A DNA stretch of 64,000 bases from Isoetes taiwanensis (lineage: Eukaryota; Streptophyta; Lycopodiopsida; Isoetales; Isoetaceae). Positions 22,004-33,049 of the stretch are shown one piece after another. The DNA lies in the NCBI GenBank assembly GCA_021234155.1, contig JAJEKV010000027.1, forward strand, positions 12,412,716 to 12,476,715, in the 5' to 3' direction. A program made the position numbers and the translations under genes. Within the stretch, counting starts at the first letter, position 1. Each line of letters starts with the position of its first letter. The notes below the pieces were generated by a model that did no database searches, was not told where the DNA came from, and saw nothing but the letters and a program-made list of their open reading frames with translations.

Positions 22004-22018
22004 AACTGCCAGATCAGA

Positions 22019-23248
22019 CTTATCCTTCATCGTTTTCAAAGCAACAAAAGCATACTCTGAGAATACAAGCAGCTGGTTATGTGGTGCATGAGCCTATTCT
22101 TTATAAGAGGACTATGGAAGGTCTCTTATTAAGATGTGTTGCTGGTCAGCAAACTCATGATTTGTTAGCAAGCACATGATTGTCAGGGGCATTTTGCATC
22201 TAGAACCACAGCTAGGAAGATCCTTCATTGGGGATATTATTGGCCAACTCTTTACAAGGATACTCGAGACTTTGTTAGCAAATGTGAGAAGTGTCAAAGG
22301 CATAAACAATTAACAGGCCACAATAATATGCCATTCCATCCTATTTTGAGCGTTGGTCCGTTTCATATGTGGGGATTGGATTATATTGGGCCTATCAATC
22401 CTCCATCTTCCAAAGGTCATAAGTATATCTTGGCAGCCACATGTATGTTTACGAAGTGGGTAGAAGCAATTCCAGCAAAGCATGCTACAGAAAATACCAT
22501 AGTAAGCTTTCTTTATCACAATTTGATTTCTCGGTTTAGTGTTCCAACCATTCTTTTGTCGGATCGGGGAACTCATTTCATGGGGAAAGTAGTAGCTCAG
22601 TTAACAGAAAAGATTGGTGTTCAACATGTACAAGCTTCTGCTTATTATCCACAAGGAAATGGGCAAGCTGAGTCTACTAACAAAATTTTGAAAGCTATCT
22701 TGGCTAAAACAGTGAAGGATAATCAAAGAAATTGGCATGAAGCTTTGACAGGTGCCTTATGGAGTTTCAGGTGTACTTACAAGTTGGCTACAGGATTTAC
22801 ACCATTTGAATTGGCTTATGGAGTGCAAGTTGTAATGCCTATTCATATGGACATTCCGTTGTGTTCATTTGTGGAGCTACCTTATTATGAGAATTTAGGA
22901 GAAGTTCCAACTCCAAATCAAGTGCATAATAGGATGGATGATTTGCTGCAATTGCAAGAGATGAGACAAGAAGCAGGAGACTTCAATATGAGGCATAAAC
23001 AGAAAGTAAAGCTTATCAAAGACATGTTACAGGTTGTCAATCCATTTGAGGAAGGGCAGTTGGTGTTGTGCAGGACCACTAAGCAGCATCTATCTAAATT
23101 TCAAAGCCCATGGGAAGGCCCATTTCTGATTAATAAAGAGGTACCAGGTGGTGCTTTCAACTTGATGACTCCAGAAGAGGAATTGTTGACTAATCCTAGA
23201 AATGGCAAGGATCTCAGGCCTTATTTTGAAAGAGAAGTGCTATTCTAA
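22019..23248 (+). pseudogene. Gypsy integrase
   Basis: The N-terminal zinc-binding region (HDCQGHF ... YKDTRDFVSKCEKC, an HHCC pattern) is at 22180-22300 and follows a 1-nt slip near 22175. The catalytic core then runs open from 22328 to the stop at 23248: GLDYIGPINPPS (first Asp), LLSDRGTHFMG (second Asp), YYPQGNGQAESTNKILKA (Glu) and WHEALTGALWSFRCTYK. The C-terminus GPFLINKEVPGGAFNLMTPE...LRPYF is a GPY/F-type end with no chromodomain visible. The enzyme would insert element DNA. The core looks undamaged; only the zinc region is shifted. Confidence 0.88.
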
Positions 23249-23653
23249 GGGGTTCAGATTTGACATAGCTCCAATTACAGAGAATTTGTGGAGAACTTTT
23301 GGGTTACAGTAGGCCGTTTTCTGTAAAACCAGATGGCGATAGTTCCATAATACACAATCTATCCTACATCAATGGATGTGTTTCGGCGATACGAATCCAA
23401 TGAGCTATGGTACAGGTCAAACGGAGGTCTGGAACTCAAGAACTCAGCTTTCAAAGATTGCCGCAATTACAGAGGCTCTGTTTCGTCACTGCCATTTTGG
23501 ACCAATTTGTTTTGTACTAGTCATTAGGGTAATTTTCTTTCTAAACATACATGTAAATGTGTCATTTGGGGACCTGTCCCAAGGACCATATTAGTATGTT
23601 TTGTTGCGGATTCTCCGCCACGGAGTGGCGCATTTTCCCACTGTGGTCGCCAC
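23249..23653 (+). other. Gypsy 3' untranslated internal region
   Basis: No coding seen. The usual purine-rich tract before a 3' LTR is not obvious. The last bases, CACTGTGGTCGCCAC (23639-23653), are instead nearly the reverse complement of the primer-binding site. Confidence 0.5.
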
Positions 23654-23969
23654 TGTTGGGGTGGTCACCACTCGCCACACTCGCCACACTCACCACTATT
23701 GAGGTGGTATAGGAAACCATCCCGTATATGGAGGGATATACGCACATGCACGCGTGCAGGATATTTGCACGTATGCATTGTGGAGGAGGATTATGATCAC
23801 TGTGTTATCTGAGCAGAGAGGGAAGAACAGAGGGACGGTGTATTGAGAGAGAGTATTTTGCTTGATCTAGCTATGGAGATGATGTTGTGCATTGCATAGA
23901 TTTGGTAAATTGAAGCTTGGAGTATTGGTTTTCCATCCTTCTTGCAAGGTCAGAGTTTAGGCTCTAACA
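23654..23969 (+). mobile_element. Gypsy 3' LTR
   Basis: 316 bp, starts TGTTGGGG and ends GGCTCTAACA (TG...CA). It is the reverse complement of 10479-10794 apart from scattered changes. AACCC follows at 23970-23974, matching the duplication beside the 5' LTR. Confidence 0.92.
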
Positions 23970-24169
23970 AACCCTTTAATATTTAACTTCCTTACACAGT
24001 CGCTATGGGTGATACATGTTTGCCCAACCTTGCTTTGGCCATGGCGATGGGTCCCCAATGCCTCAAAGCCTGCTAGAAGGACAAGCAAGCTCAGTGGTTC
24101 TCACGTTGGGGTGTACAGGCAAACAGATGCGTGCATGTAAGGACAAAGAAAGATCACAAGGCACTTAAG

Positions 24170-24795
24170 CGGTAGCTAGATGTTACTTTCCTTCGCAAGC
24201 TCTGGGATGCAGATGCTCTGACGCGCATTAAGCTGGCACACTATCAGCAGCAAGTCAATTCTAGGCTCACGAAAGGCCCACACCAGTACTTGTACACCCA
24301 GTTGCCCATGAAGAAGCTCAGACTTATAGCTTCCATTCGCACGGGTGCACATCGTCTCCGCTTGAGACAGGACGTTAGGCTCGGGAAGCACGGGAGCAAA
24401 GGCTTTGCCAGTGTTGCCATGAGGGCGCCATTGAGGATGAATGTCATGCCCTCCAGATCTGCCCAGCGTTTGCCCATATCCGAGAGTGGTATGTTCGATT
24501 ACTAGTGCCTGGTCAACCGTTGCATGAGTTATTGAATACGGCGTCAGTGGGTTTGTTACCTCCAGGAGGTTATGGATGCACGAACTCAGTTGTGTCCTCC
24601 GGGACGGTATTGAACTATCCTATACAATTGTACAACGTGCCAGCATACTTATTACTGCTAAGGTTTTACCCTCGAAAACCCTTCGGGGTGGGGGTTTTTT
24701 AATCCTGTCAGTAATACGTTTGCTGCTCTCTTTTTGTTTGGGTCCCATAGGCCAATCGGTCTCCGTGGACGCTAAAATATCTATTCTATTCTATT
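24170..24795 (+). pseudogene. 3' end of a LINE related to LINE-A
   Basis: A + strand reading gives the C-terminal part of a LINE ORF2: MKKLRLIASIRTGAHRLRL, then after a frameshift CQCCHEGAIEDECHALQICP with a Cys/His motif like the end of LINE-A ORF2. A 3' UTR and a short (TATTC)n tail (about 24778-24795) follow. The UTR has a stem-loop-like CTCGAAAACCC...GGGGGTTTTTT. The rest of the element is missing, as is usual for 5'-truncated LINEs. Confidence 0.55.
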
Positions 24796-27189
24796 ATTGA
24801 TATCAGTGAAAAGCAAGATTATTTGAAAATGAGATTAAAGGGAGTAATTAAACAACTAATGGAATGACTGGTCTCTACAATTTAGATGAACATAACAAAA
24901 AGTATGTACTAACCTATACACAAGCTCTATGGTGCAAAGGAAGCATCATACAAAACATGCTTGAACTTCCCAGCCTCTGGATCCCAGTTTCAACAAAAAT
25001 AATGCGAATATCCCCATAATAATGACATATTTTAAAGAAGTCTTTCCTGAACACTTATGTGATCCATATCATAAACATGGCATAGGCAACTGTTTCGACC
25101 CTCGCTTTTCTACCTCAATTTTAATGGAAACTCAAGAAATTGGAAGAAAAAGGGCAATTTTACCTTGGCAAGCTTATTGAAGCCTAGGGCTAAGGAAACA
25201 ATATAGATGCTTAAAACATGTTGCCATACCTTTACTTCCTATCGGAATATTCAGGCCTAAACCTAAATTGCATTCTTAGTGCGCAGCTGCTGCAATTTTA
25301 CAATGTCTCGTGAGCCCTTAACAATGATAGTAGTCTGCCATATAATATGTTTATTCGCCACCATTAAAAGACAAACTAAAATAGGAAACATGCTGCTAGA
25401 GTTATACATACCTGGCAGAACTATACAGCATGGCTTCCCTGCTGTACGTTACAAACATTTTTTGCTTATTCTATAACATGGAGTACGTAGACACTGCTTC
25501 AGATATGGTTGTCTTGACTGCCAACAATATGGCAGGTTAACTTTCCTTTTATTTTTTAATTCCGAGATTATGTACTCTCCTTCAATTTAGCCAAAGAATG
25601 TTCAAAAAGGCATTTTTCACAACCTACCATTTCTTTGCTGTCATGATTATCTTCAAAAATGTGGCACCGCGGCAAAAAAGCTCATCAAATCTTATTCCAT
25701 ATTCTTGTGTCTGCCCTTTGCCTAGTACCCATGCTTTGTGCCTGCTGCAGGCCTAAAACATCTATATGGACTCAGTCATAGAGACACATTCACCCTATCG
25801 CATAGACATTTCCCATATCCCACTTTCCATTAACAACTGATAGGCATAGGACTTATATGAAATAAGACCATCATCCATCTATTTGACGCGTCCCAGTAAC
25901 ACGCTTCTACCGAATTAGTCTTTCCAATGGTAAAAAACATGCACAATGGACATTGCAATAATGCCAAAATCATCCACAAGGATTAACATTAGAATGAATA
26001 CCGGAACCATGAAAAATTGCTCCAAGAACGTCAAATCAGCTCAACTCTCCCCAGTGCTCCATATTGCTATGCGTTGAATTTCAAATTAAATAATCATCTT
26101 GAAATCATAAACGCCTACGTGCTGACTCACTTCTATACATAAGGGTGTTGACTTAGATAATAAGTTAGCTGACTCACTTCTATGTATAAATGTACTATAT
26201 TCCATTTTTTAACCTAGTTCCATGATTCCATAATGCAAAAATTGATGGAATGGATGAAATTATCTAAGTAAAAATAAGAATCACATAAATCATTAGATAG
26301 CACACATGATATTTCATCCAGCTCTGTGCGAGTAGATAGTTTGCCATGTAAGAATGGTGAGCATGTTTTAGAGACCATTCTAAAGATGAAAAAACTGGGA
26401 GGCCATATGTTGGAATGTTTGGGGAAACTCAACAACACATTCACAATATTAAAAGGGCTTGAAAAAGCTACAAATTGCCTTATCATTGGCTTCCCAAATA
26501 ACATTTTGATTGTCAAGAAAACTAGGGCAGAATAGTGGCACTTTGCACATATAAATCCAAATACTAACATTGGGGAAGAATTTATCGCACCTGAAGCTTG
26601 GACTACTCGATTGCCACATAGCTTTGAATTGCACCTGCACTTTGAATGACACCCTTTGATAAAATTTCCAGACGACATGTCATCGACATTTTTGATGCTA
26701 TATGAAAAAACTTACAAAAAATAAGGCCTTGCATTAGGTTGCTCTCCATATTCCAGTTAGGTTGCGAGGCCAATTTAGATAATCCACAGAGAAAAATGAG
26801 AGGATCTAGTATTCATAGTGCAGATCTGATTTAGATATTTACGTAACACAGAGTTCTCCACATACTTCAGGAATAAAACATAGCATTGTAACAATATATC
26901 CATTCAAGGAATGTAAGTGGCAAGCGAAGGTGAATGTACACAGATCAAAGATAACAGACCATTTATCATATGAATGACCAGATGAATTATCATGTAAAGG
27001 CTCCACAATGATAACTACATGTACAATAGAAAACATGAACAAGGGGATCTTGTGGTATTAATAGTAGCCAATGATACCGTACCTTGATCATTGCATCATC
27101 CATCGTATGTCATGAATCCAAGAAACCCCGTACCATTCTTTCTTGTATAGTCAAGACTTAAAAAGTTCGGTTGTCATCCATGCTGAAGA
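24796..27189. other. Long AT-rich stretch with no recognised gene
   Basis: Small open frames exist on both strands (for example 26214-26678 -, 26326-26535 +) but show no familiar domain or splice structure. A short direct repeat, GCTGACTCACTTCTAT, occurs at about 26119 and 26169. It may be old intergenic or intron sequence. Confidence 0.4.
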
Positions 27190-27749
27190 CTGAGAACCTA
27201 TATTGGCCCCTCTTCATATCTTGCAATGTTGTCTTGCCACATTTAAGTGCAAACAACAAGACAAAGTTGACATTGTGGATTCCAAAGCCTCACTATTTAC
27301 ATACACCAGGATTGTACTCCATTCCCTAGTGTTCATGACAACCTCACTCACCCAGCTGTCCACTTGCCTAATTAATGATCTTCAGACTTTTGATTTTCCC
27401 AGCCTGAATTTCAGTTCATTTGCATTCCATATTCTAGATAGGGGGAAATTAAACTCATCATAAATTTGTCTCAACTCTGCATAGAAACTGTGCAAGTTCT
27501 CTTGTGTCACAACACGGGCACATGTAACCTCCACTGTTTCAGCACTTTTAACAGCCTCTGAATGTCTTTATTAAAAAAGCTTCTACAGTTTGCTTTTTGG
27601 CACACCCAATAATTCAAAATTCCCTCCCTCCTTTGTCATTTCTTCTGCCCTCTCCTTGATAGCAGTCAAGGCCACACCCATTCCCTGCTCTGCCCTACCA
27701 AAAGCATAACTAAAGATCCTTCCCTTGTCGGGTTGTCAAGATCTGTAGA
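27190..27749 (-). pseudogene. Transposase remnant, pogo/Tigger-like, downstream part
   Basis: A - strand reading of 27200-27540 gives ENLHSFYAELRQIYDEF, FPLSRIWNANELKFRL and SWVSEVVMNTREWSTILVYV. This pattern recalls the 'FF..L......P.rIfNmDETG' core before the first catalytic Asp in Tc1/pogo-type DDE transposases, but the Asp is absent (NANE in place of N-DE). It ends where the small LTR element begins. The N-terminal half appears to be at 30270-30543. Stop codons are present. Family assignment is tentative. Confidence 0.4.
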
Positions 27750-29120
27750 TATAACAGACCTGGCCACTCAACAGGCCAGTATACGTACTTATGTATGTAC
27801 ACATGCAAGGCATGCATGGAGAATGCTAAGAAAAGGTTTTACCTTTATAGAAAAGAAGCTTTTATAGAACATGAAAATAGAAGGAGCAATTCTAGCAGTT
27901 TTGGTGGCCGAATTTTGGAGTCTAATATCTCGATGATCAGAGATCCCATTTTGGGTGTTAACTTTTTGCTTGAAAGTCTTTTGAATCAGCTTTCTAGAAT
28001 AGAGCTGATCAGCTCAAAATTCATCCGTATGAGAGTGTTATGACAGAAACAGTGAATCTGAGTCAGAATTGACTGCACTATATATATCTCTTTCTGCAAT
28101 TTGATTCTTGGAGCTAGAAGGCGTTCTTTTGAGGCGTAAGCATCGGCAACGGGTTCAGAGGTCTATGCATGAAGAAATTCTCAGGTGGGATTTCACATGT
28201 GAATACAATAAATTATAAATTTGTTGGAGACTCATAAAGCTATGGAAGGTAATTAGTCAGTGGAAATATATCTGGAAGGACTGATTCTGCGTCAAGGTAG
28301 TCTGAAATTGCCTATGTGCAGTTGTAGACATTAGGGTATTTTGATTTTTAAGTTAGAAATGATGGGTTTTAGATTTTTTCTTAGTTGCATGAATAAATCT
28401 CTTTGCTAAGAAGGAAAGTGCAATCTTTAATAAAAGATATTAGAACTTTGCTTAATTGTAACTACTGAGATGGAACTTTTGAAGGTAAGTGTGACAAAAT
28501 TGAGTAGTTTTTCGAGAGAGCCATATGAAGCTTATGGGGGCTTCTGAGTACAACTATGGCATGGAGCAGTGTTGGCATAATAGAGTAAGTTATATTATGG
28601 CCTTGTGAGTAAGAAAAAGTAAGTATCATGGCAATGGATAAACAGTATAGATGTTGTATTCCTCATGGGCAAGATGGTTCTAAGTTAAGTTTTGTAGAGT
28701 GGGAAATATTAGTATCTCTATTGTTTGGTGAAGTACATATGTGTTAAATCAACATCAATATGACAGCAAGGCTTGATGCTTCCTCGACACGTTTTGATCT
28801 TCATCATAATCTTCATTGATAAGTTAGCTACTTCGATGTTGCAGGTGAATATCAAGGCAATGGCAGTAGTGCAACTGAGGAGCGAAGCTTCTGGGTTGAA
28901 TTGCTCACAGTTAGATGTTGTTGAGAATAGTGAACTCTTTGGATGTTAACTTTTTACAATTACATTGAATTCATAAGTATTTGTCCATTGAGTTTAGAAT
29001 ATCTAATTTTAACTGTGCAAAGGGAAGATTCAATTCTTCACCATACTATTAACCTAGAATTAGGGCAAGTTTTGACAAGTTTCCCAGTTGCCAGGAGGGT
29101 CAACTCGCAGGCTCGTCATA
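27750..29120 (+). repeat. 5' LTR of the small LTR element
   Basis: 1371 bp. It aligns at both ends with 29456-30255. The middle (about 28045-28650) has no counterpart in the 3' LTR. Confidence 0.85.
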
Positions 29121-29122
29121 GT

Positions 29123-29134
29123 TGGTATCAGAGC
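29123..29134 (+). promoter_or_regulatory. Primer-binding site, initiator tRNA-Met
   Basis: TGGTATCAGAGC two bases after the end of the first LTR. This is the standard plant LTR-retrotransposon site for initiator tRNA-Met. Confidence 0.92.
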
Positions 29135-29455
29135 AAGTTGGATCTTTGGGTGCCGACATGGTGGATTATAGATTAAGTTGAGATTGTGGAATTATGATGG
29201 TAATGGTTCTTCTTTCAGAGACATCTGGAGATGCTATCCTCAGGAGGAGGAGCAGTATCTAGAGGCTTTGTGGTTAGCATGAAAGAGCTAAAAGAGAATC
29301 CTCCTTATGAGCAAAGGAAGCAACTAATGATGATGTTGAGGTATGGATTAGTAAACAAGTTGGCATTGCATAATGATTCAAATTGGATGGAAGAATGCTT
29401 CACCAAATCTATGATCGACTCATGAGGACATGGGTTAAATTTTAGAAGGGAAGCC

Positions 29456-30255
29456 TGTAACATATCTGGCCACTTGATGGGCCAGTATACGTACTTATGT
29501 ATGTATGTACAAATGCATGACATGCATGGAGAATGGAGAATACTTAAGAAAGTGTTTTACCTTTATGAAAAAGAATTTCTGGAAGAGCTTCTGCAGAACA
29601 TGAAAGCAGAAGGAGCAACTCTAGGTAGTTTTGGTGGCCGAAATTTGGAGTGGAGTATCATATCTCGGCGACCAGAATTTTTTTTTAGGTGATTTTTCTT
29701 TTGCTGGAAAGGTCTTTGAATCAGCTCTCCGAAATAATCTGTGAGGAGGAGGAGGAGGAGGAGGTATGGAATGTTGTATTTTACATGGGCAAAATGGTTC
29801 TAAGTTAATTTTTGTAGTGGGAAATGTTAGTACCTCTATTGTTCGGTGAAGTACGTATGTGTTGGATCTACATCAATATGACAACATGGCTTGATACTTC
29901 CTCGACACGTTTAGATCTTCACCATAGTTTTCATTAGTTATCTAGCTACTTCGACATTGCAGGTGAATATCAAGGCGATGGCAGCAATGCAACTGAGGAT
30001 AGTGGTTGAGCGAAGCTTCTGGGTTGAATTGCTCACAGTTAAATGTTATATCTATTGAGAATAGTGAACTCTGTGGATGCGAACTTTATATAATTACATT
30101 GAATTCATAAGTATTTGCCCATTGAGTTTGGAGTATGTAAATTCAATTGTGCAAAAGGAAGATTCAATTCTTCACCATACTATTAACCTAGAATTAGGAC
30201 AAGTTTTCATAAGTTCCCGAGTTGTCAGGAGGGTCAATTCGGCAGGCTCGTCACA
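29456..30255 (+). repeat. 3' LTR of the small LTR element
   Basis: 800 bp, preceded by AGAAGGGAAGCC and followed by the GTAGA duplication. A (GAG)n run at about 29742-29763 marks where it departs from the 5' LTR. Confidence 0.85.
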
Positions 30256-30260
30256 GTAGA

Positions 30261-30543
30261 TGCCTCAATTGTTTATGAATTATCCTACCGAAAAGAATCC
30301 AAGATCATCAAGCCTCAATTGTTTATGAATTATCCTACCGAAAAGAATCCAAGATCTCCTTGATGCCTCCCTAACTGAAATTCTAGACTCACTAACCTTT
30401 TTAAGTATATCCAGGATTTGCTTCTCAGACCTAACCTTTTTAAGTATATCCAGGATTTGCTTCTGAGTTGGTGGTCTCCTCAGTGTTGCATTGGCTATTG
30501 CATTGACTTGCAGTGCCTTCTTCGTCGTCCTGGGCATGCACAC
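30261..30543 (-). pseudogene. Transposase N-terminal helix-turn-helix remnant
   Basis: A - strand frame from 30543 reads MPRTTKKALQVNAIANATLR, a QILDILKKV segment twice, then ISVREASRRSWILFGRIIHK. The last block resembles the Psq/HTH start of pogo-type transposases ('S-R-A-A..-G-I....I'). Two tandem duplications are visible: about 48 bp at 30263-30356 and about 38 bp at 30392-30467. The LTR element inserted just below it, separating it from 27190-27749. Confidence 0.4.
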
Positions 30544-30544
30544 T

Positions 30545-31534
30545 CGCGTACTGCTGGAACCCTATCAACAATAATGCTATTGTGAAAACTATAGTATTCG
30601 TGTTCTGCAAAGCCAGTTGAGGATGTCTGTGTTGTTGTGGAGCTCCATCCCCTTTTTCTTCTTCTTTTTGAATTTGTTTAAAGAGGGCGAATTAAATCCA
30701 ACTCCAGCAGCCGAGCAATGATTTGGTCGCCGATTTAAGCCACCAACATTTAATTCGGCCATAGATGGGAAGTGCTCATAGACTGGGAGTGTTAGACTTG
30801 GCTTTCAAAGGACTCCGTACGCGGTGCACAGACCCTTATTGACACGTGGAGCATGACAGCAAGGGGAAACACCTTTGGAAGCTTAAGGACACGTGAAGCA
30901 CCACAGCAGAGGGAACCACCCTCGGATGCACGCAACTCAGACACGAGCGACCATACCCTAGTTGAAGATGCATTTGCAGGCCTCTATTTGTTTAAAGTTC
31001 TAAAACATTGCAAACTCTCTATATTCACAGTCCTTAAACATTGTAGACTCTCCATATTCACATTTTAAAAGCAAACTTCCTATACAGTTCGTCCAGAAGG
31101 AAAGTGGCTAAAAATGATTTTACGTACCATTTTTCCTTCATATTTTAAAAGACTTTCCTTCAAATTTTAAAATGTATACACTCCTCCCAAAGTTTCCAAA
31201 TGAAGGTTCAAAACTTTAATGACAAAAAACTTAATCAACAGGCAGTTAAAAATTAACCAGTATACACTGCTATTCATGGGCACATTACTCTTGAAAAAAG
31301 ATAAAAAATGCATTTCCTTGATGTACACAGACAGAGATGAAATGAACATCTGATGCAAAGAGTTGCACAAAGTGCCTGCTTTTAGTAGTTTCTTAGAAAC
31401 AATATGAACAAAGAGCTGATCTCCAAACTAGAATACCTTCAGGACGAAAGTTTAAGCAAAAAAACAAAAAGCAGACCCTCTAATACCACAGCTAAGCTAA
31501 AATGCAGGATAATGAAACAAAGTGAGCATCTGCC
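30545..31534. other. Spacer and presumed 3' region of the ankyrin/CCCH gene
   Basis: No gene seen. 30860-30930 contains an imperfect duplication around ACACGTG(A/G)AGCA. The part nearest 31535 should hold the 3' UTR of the - strand gene. Confidence 0.4.
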
Positions 31535-32329
31535 TTAATATCCCAAGGCAGCTAAAACATCCCAAGCATCATCATCCCAAGGCTTGACTCCCTGGCAAGC
31601 TAATTCCCAAGCCTCTTCATCAGTAAATCCACAGTTTCTCATCCTCTGTTCAGTCTCAGAATCCTCATCACTATCTTCTTCTTCATCTTCAAAGTCTGAA
31701 TCATCTTCCACATTCTCTTCAATGGCTGAATCATCATCTTCAGATCCAGCCTTATACCTTTCATCAAGAGGGGAAACAAAGGCATCATCACAATACCTAA
31801 AACCTTGCTCAGCCACAGAGACAGGGTTTGTTTTAGCCTTTGGCAAATCAGTGGCCGAAGAAGAGGAAGATGATGCAGAACAAGAAGCAGTTTGTACTGG
31901 AATAGAAGGATTTACATGCTTGTACCAACAAGAATCACCATATCTACAAATACCTTGAAGAAAATACCTGCAAGGGCGAGAAAACCTGGTACCTGCGGTG
32001 GATTCTTTGCGATTCAAGCTACTGCCGTTCCATTTTTGCCCTAAAGCCTTAGCTTCAGAAGCCTCTCTTAGCATCCTTTTAATATCAGGGTTTCCGGAGA
32101 GGTCGATAGGCTTGCCTTGAGAGGTCCGGTGATCTGGATCAGCTCCGGAGATCAAAAGCTCCCTTACAGAGTCTGGGTATTGGAATTGAACTGCATACAT
32201 AAGGGCGGTTCTGTCTGTGCTGTCGCATGCCTCCAGATCGACGCCTGGCTTCTCAAGCTCCTTTTTCAGAGGCTTGGGATTGCCAAGCATGGCCGCTTTC
32301 ATCAAGGGGGTAACTCTGGCGCGCTCCAT
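31535..32329 (-). CDS. Ankyrin-repeat and CCCH zinc-finger protein
   Basis: Intact single-exon frame of 264 codons from ATG at 32329. Residues 1-85 hold two to three ankyrin repeats (TPLMKAAMLGN, DRTALMYAVQF, GADPDHRTSQGKPIDL). A CCCH finger follows with C120-X7-C128-X5-C134-X3-H138, the spacing of RNA-binding fingers. Then a Ser run, an acidic stretch (about 195-235) and a closing GFTDEEAWELACQGVKPWDD motif. The likely role is an RNA-binding or regulatory protein using ankyrin repeats for partner binding; the target is unknown. It is the best-preserved host-like gene in the window. The absence of introns could mean a retrocopy or a naturally intronless gene. Confidence 0.85.
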   Translation of the reverse strand: MERARVTPLMKAAMLGNPKPLKKELEKPGVDLEACDSTDRTALMYAVQFQYPDSVRELLISGADPDHRTSQGKPIDLSGNPDIKRMLREASEAKALGQKWNGSSLNRKESTAGTRFSRPCRYFLQGICRYGDSCWYKHVNPSIPVQTASCSASSSSSSATDLPKAKTNPVSVAEQGFRYCDDAFVSPLDERYKAGSEDDDSAIEENVEDDSDFEDEEEDSDEDSETEQRMRNCGFTDEEAWELACQGVKPWDDDAWDVLAALGY

Positions 32330-32674
32330 AGCCGTTTCTCTCTACAGAGCAGATCAAACACCAAATGGTCTAGGGTTTATATGCTTCTGCAGGTGTTTAT
32401 ATCCATCTACTAAATGGCACTGCCACGTACGCAGGTACATATTTTTCCCGCCAGCTATTTAAGTTTTCTGTTATGGGAAATTCGATTACATAGCTTCTAA
32501 AACAAGCTCTATCACTCTAGCAAAGTGAGGCGCAAATCCACCCTTTAAGGGCAGAGCTCACCTACCCAATTGGGCTATCCTAAGTAAGAGAATCTTCGAG
32601 AAAGACTGACTTTTGGGATAAGAAAGGCTTAAGCCATCAATTAAACAAGCATACTATCAAGAATAGGTATGGTT

Positions 32675-32890
32675 TACTAAGGGCAAATCACCTAGTGGAC
32701 CAGATACAAGGAGGTAAATACTTCTCCAAGATTGATCTCTATTCAGGGTATCGCCAGATAAGGATAAAAGAGGAGAACGTCCATAAGTCAGCCTTCAGAA
32801 TGCGATATGGCCATTATGAGTTTAATGTTATGCCTTTTGGCTTGACCAATGCTCCCGCCACTTTCATGAGACTCATGAATGCAGTAGTTC
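32675..32890 (+). pseudogene. Ty3/gypsy RT fragment
   Basis: An isolated piece of RT palm: [15 protein letters not shown], then [29 protein letters not shown]. It is closer to chromovirus-type RT than to the copy at 12427. The FLDD-type box and all other domains are missing. Confidence 0.8.
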
Positions 32891-33049
32891 TATGCCATCA
32901 TAGAACCATCATTATTGGGAAGATGCATATCATTGGCCTATTTTTATCTGATTTTTCCTTTTTCTCTATATATTGTCATTGTCTCCCAACTCATTCCTAT
33001 CGGCGTTCTCTTTGAGTATTCTCTTTCTTTCTTCTTCTTCTTCTTAGTA

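Larger units (their letters stand above)
13908..22010 (-). mobile_element. LINE-A, non-LTR retrotransposon nested in gypsy
   Basis: On the - strand it shows ORF1, an overlapping ORF2 with endonuclease, RT and a Cys/His C-terminus, a 3' UTR, and a terminal (TATTC)n tail that appears as TAGAA repeats at 13908-13936. It sits between the RNase H and integrase of the gypsy element. The 5' limit is uncertain. Gypsy coding resumes at about 22019, but 20.4-22.0 kb also holds a Cys-rich gene with its own promoter. I found no clear target duplication. Confidence 0.75.
7918..23969. mobile_element. Ty3/gypsy retrotransposon, half-inverted, with nested LINE
   Basis: The two 316-bp LTRs (10479-10794 on -, 23654-23969 on +) are bordered by the same 5-bp target duplication. 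Just outside the 5' LTR the element-sense flank reads AACCC (GGGTT at 10795-10799), and AACCC follows the 3' LTR at 23970-23974. They therefore come from one insertion. Gag and protease (7918-10288) face left. The extra RNase H, RT and RNase H (11506-13910) and the integrase (22019-23248) face right. The simplest reading is an inversion of the flank-LTR-gag-protease block after insertion, followed or preceded by a LINE insertion between RNase H and integrase. All reading frames are damaged. Confidence 0.75.
27750..30255 (+). mobile_element. Small non-autonomous LTR retrotransposon
   Basis: Long direct repeats at 27750-29120 and 29456-30255, flanked by a perfect 5-bp target duplication GTAGA (27745-27749 and 30256-30260). 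The second LTR begins TGTAACAT and ends GTCACA; the first has TATAACAG and GTCATA. The internal region is only 335 bp, with a primer site for initiator tRNA-Met just after the first LTR and AGAAGGGAAGCC as polypurine tract before the second. No gag or pol is present, so it must have used enzymes from another element. The LTRs differ in length by about 570 bp because of an internal deletion in the second or expansion in the first. Confidence 0.88.

Noticed and set aside
26214-26678. 154-codon open frame on -
   Set aside because: No domain, no promoter or splice context and atypical composition. Probably chance in AT-rich DNA.
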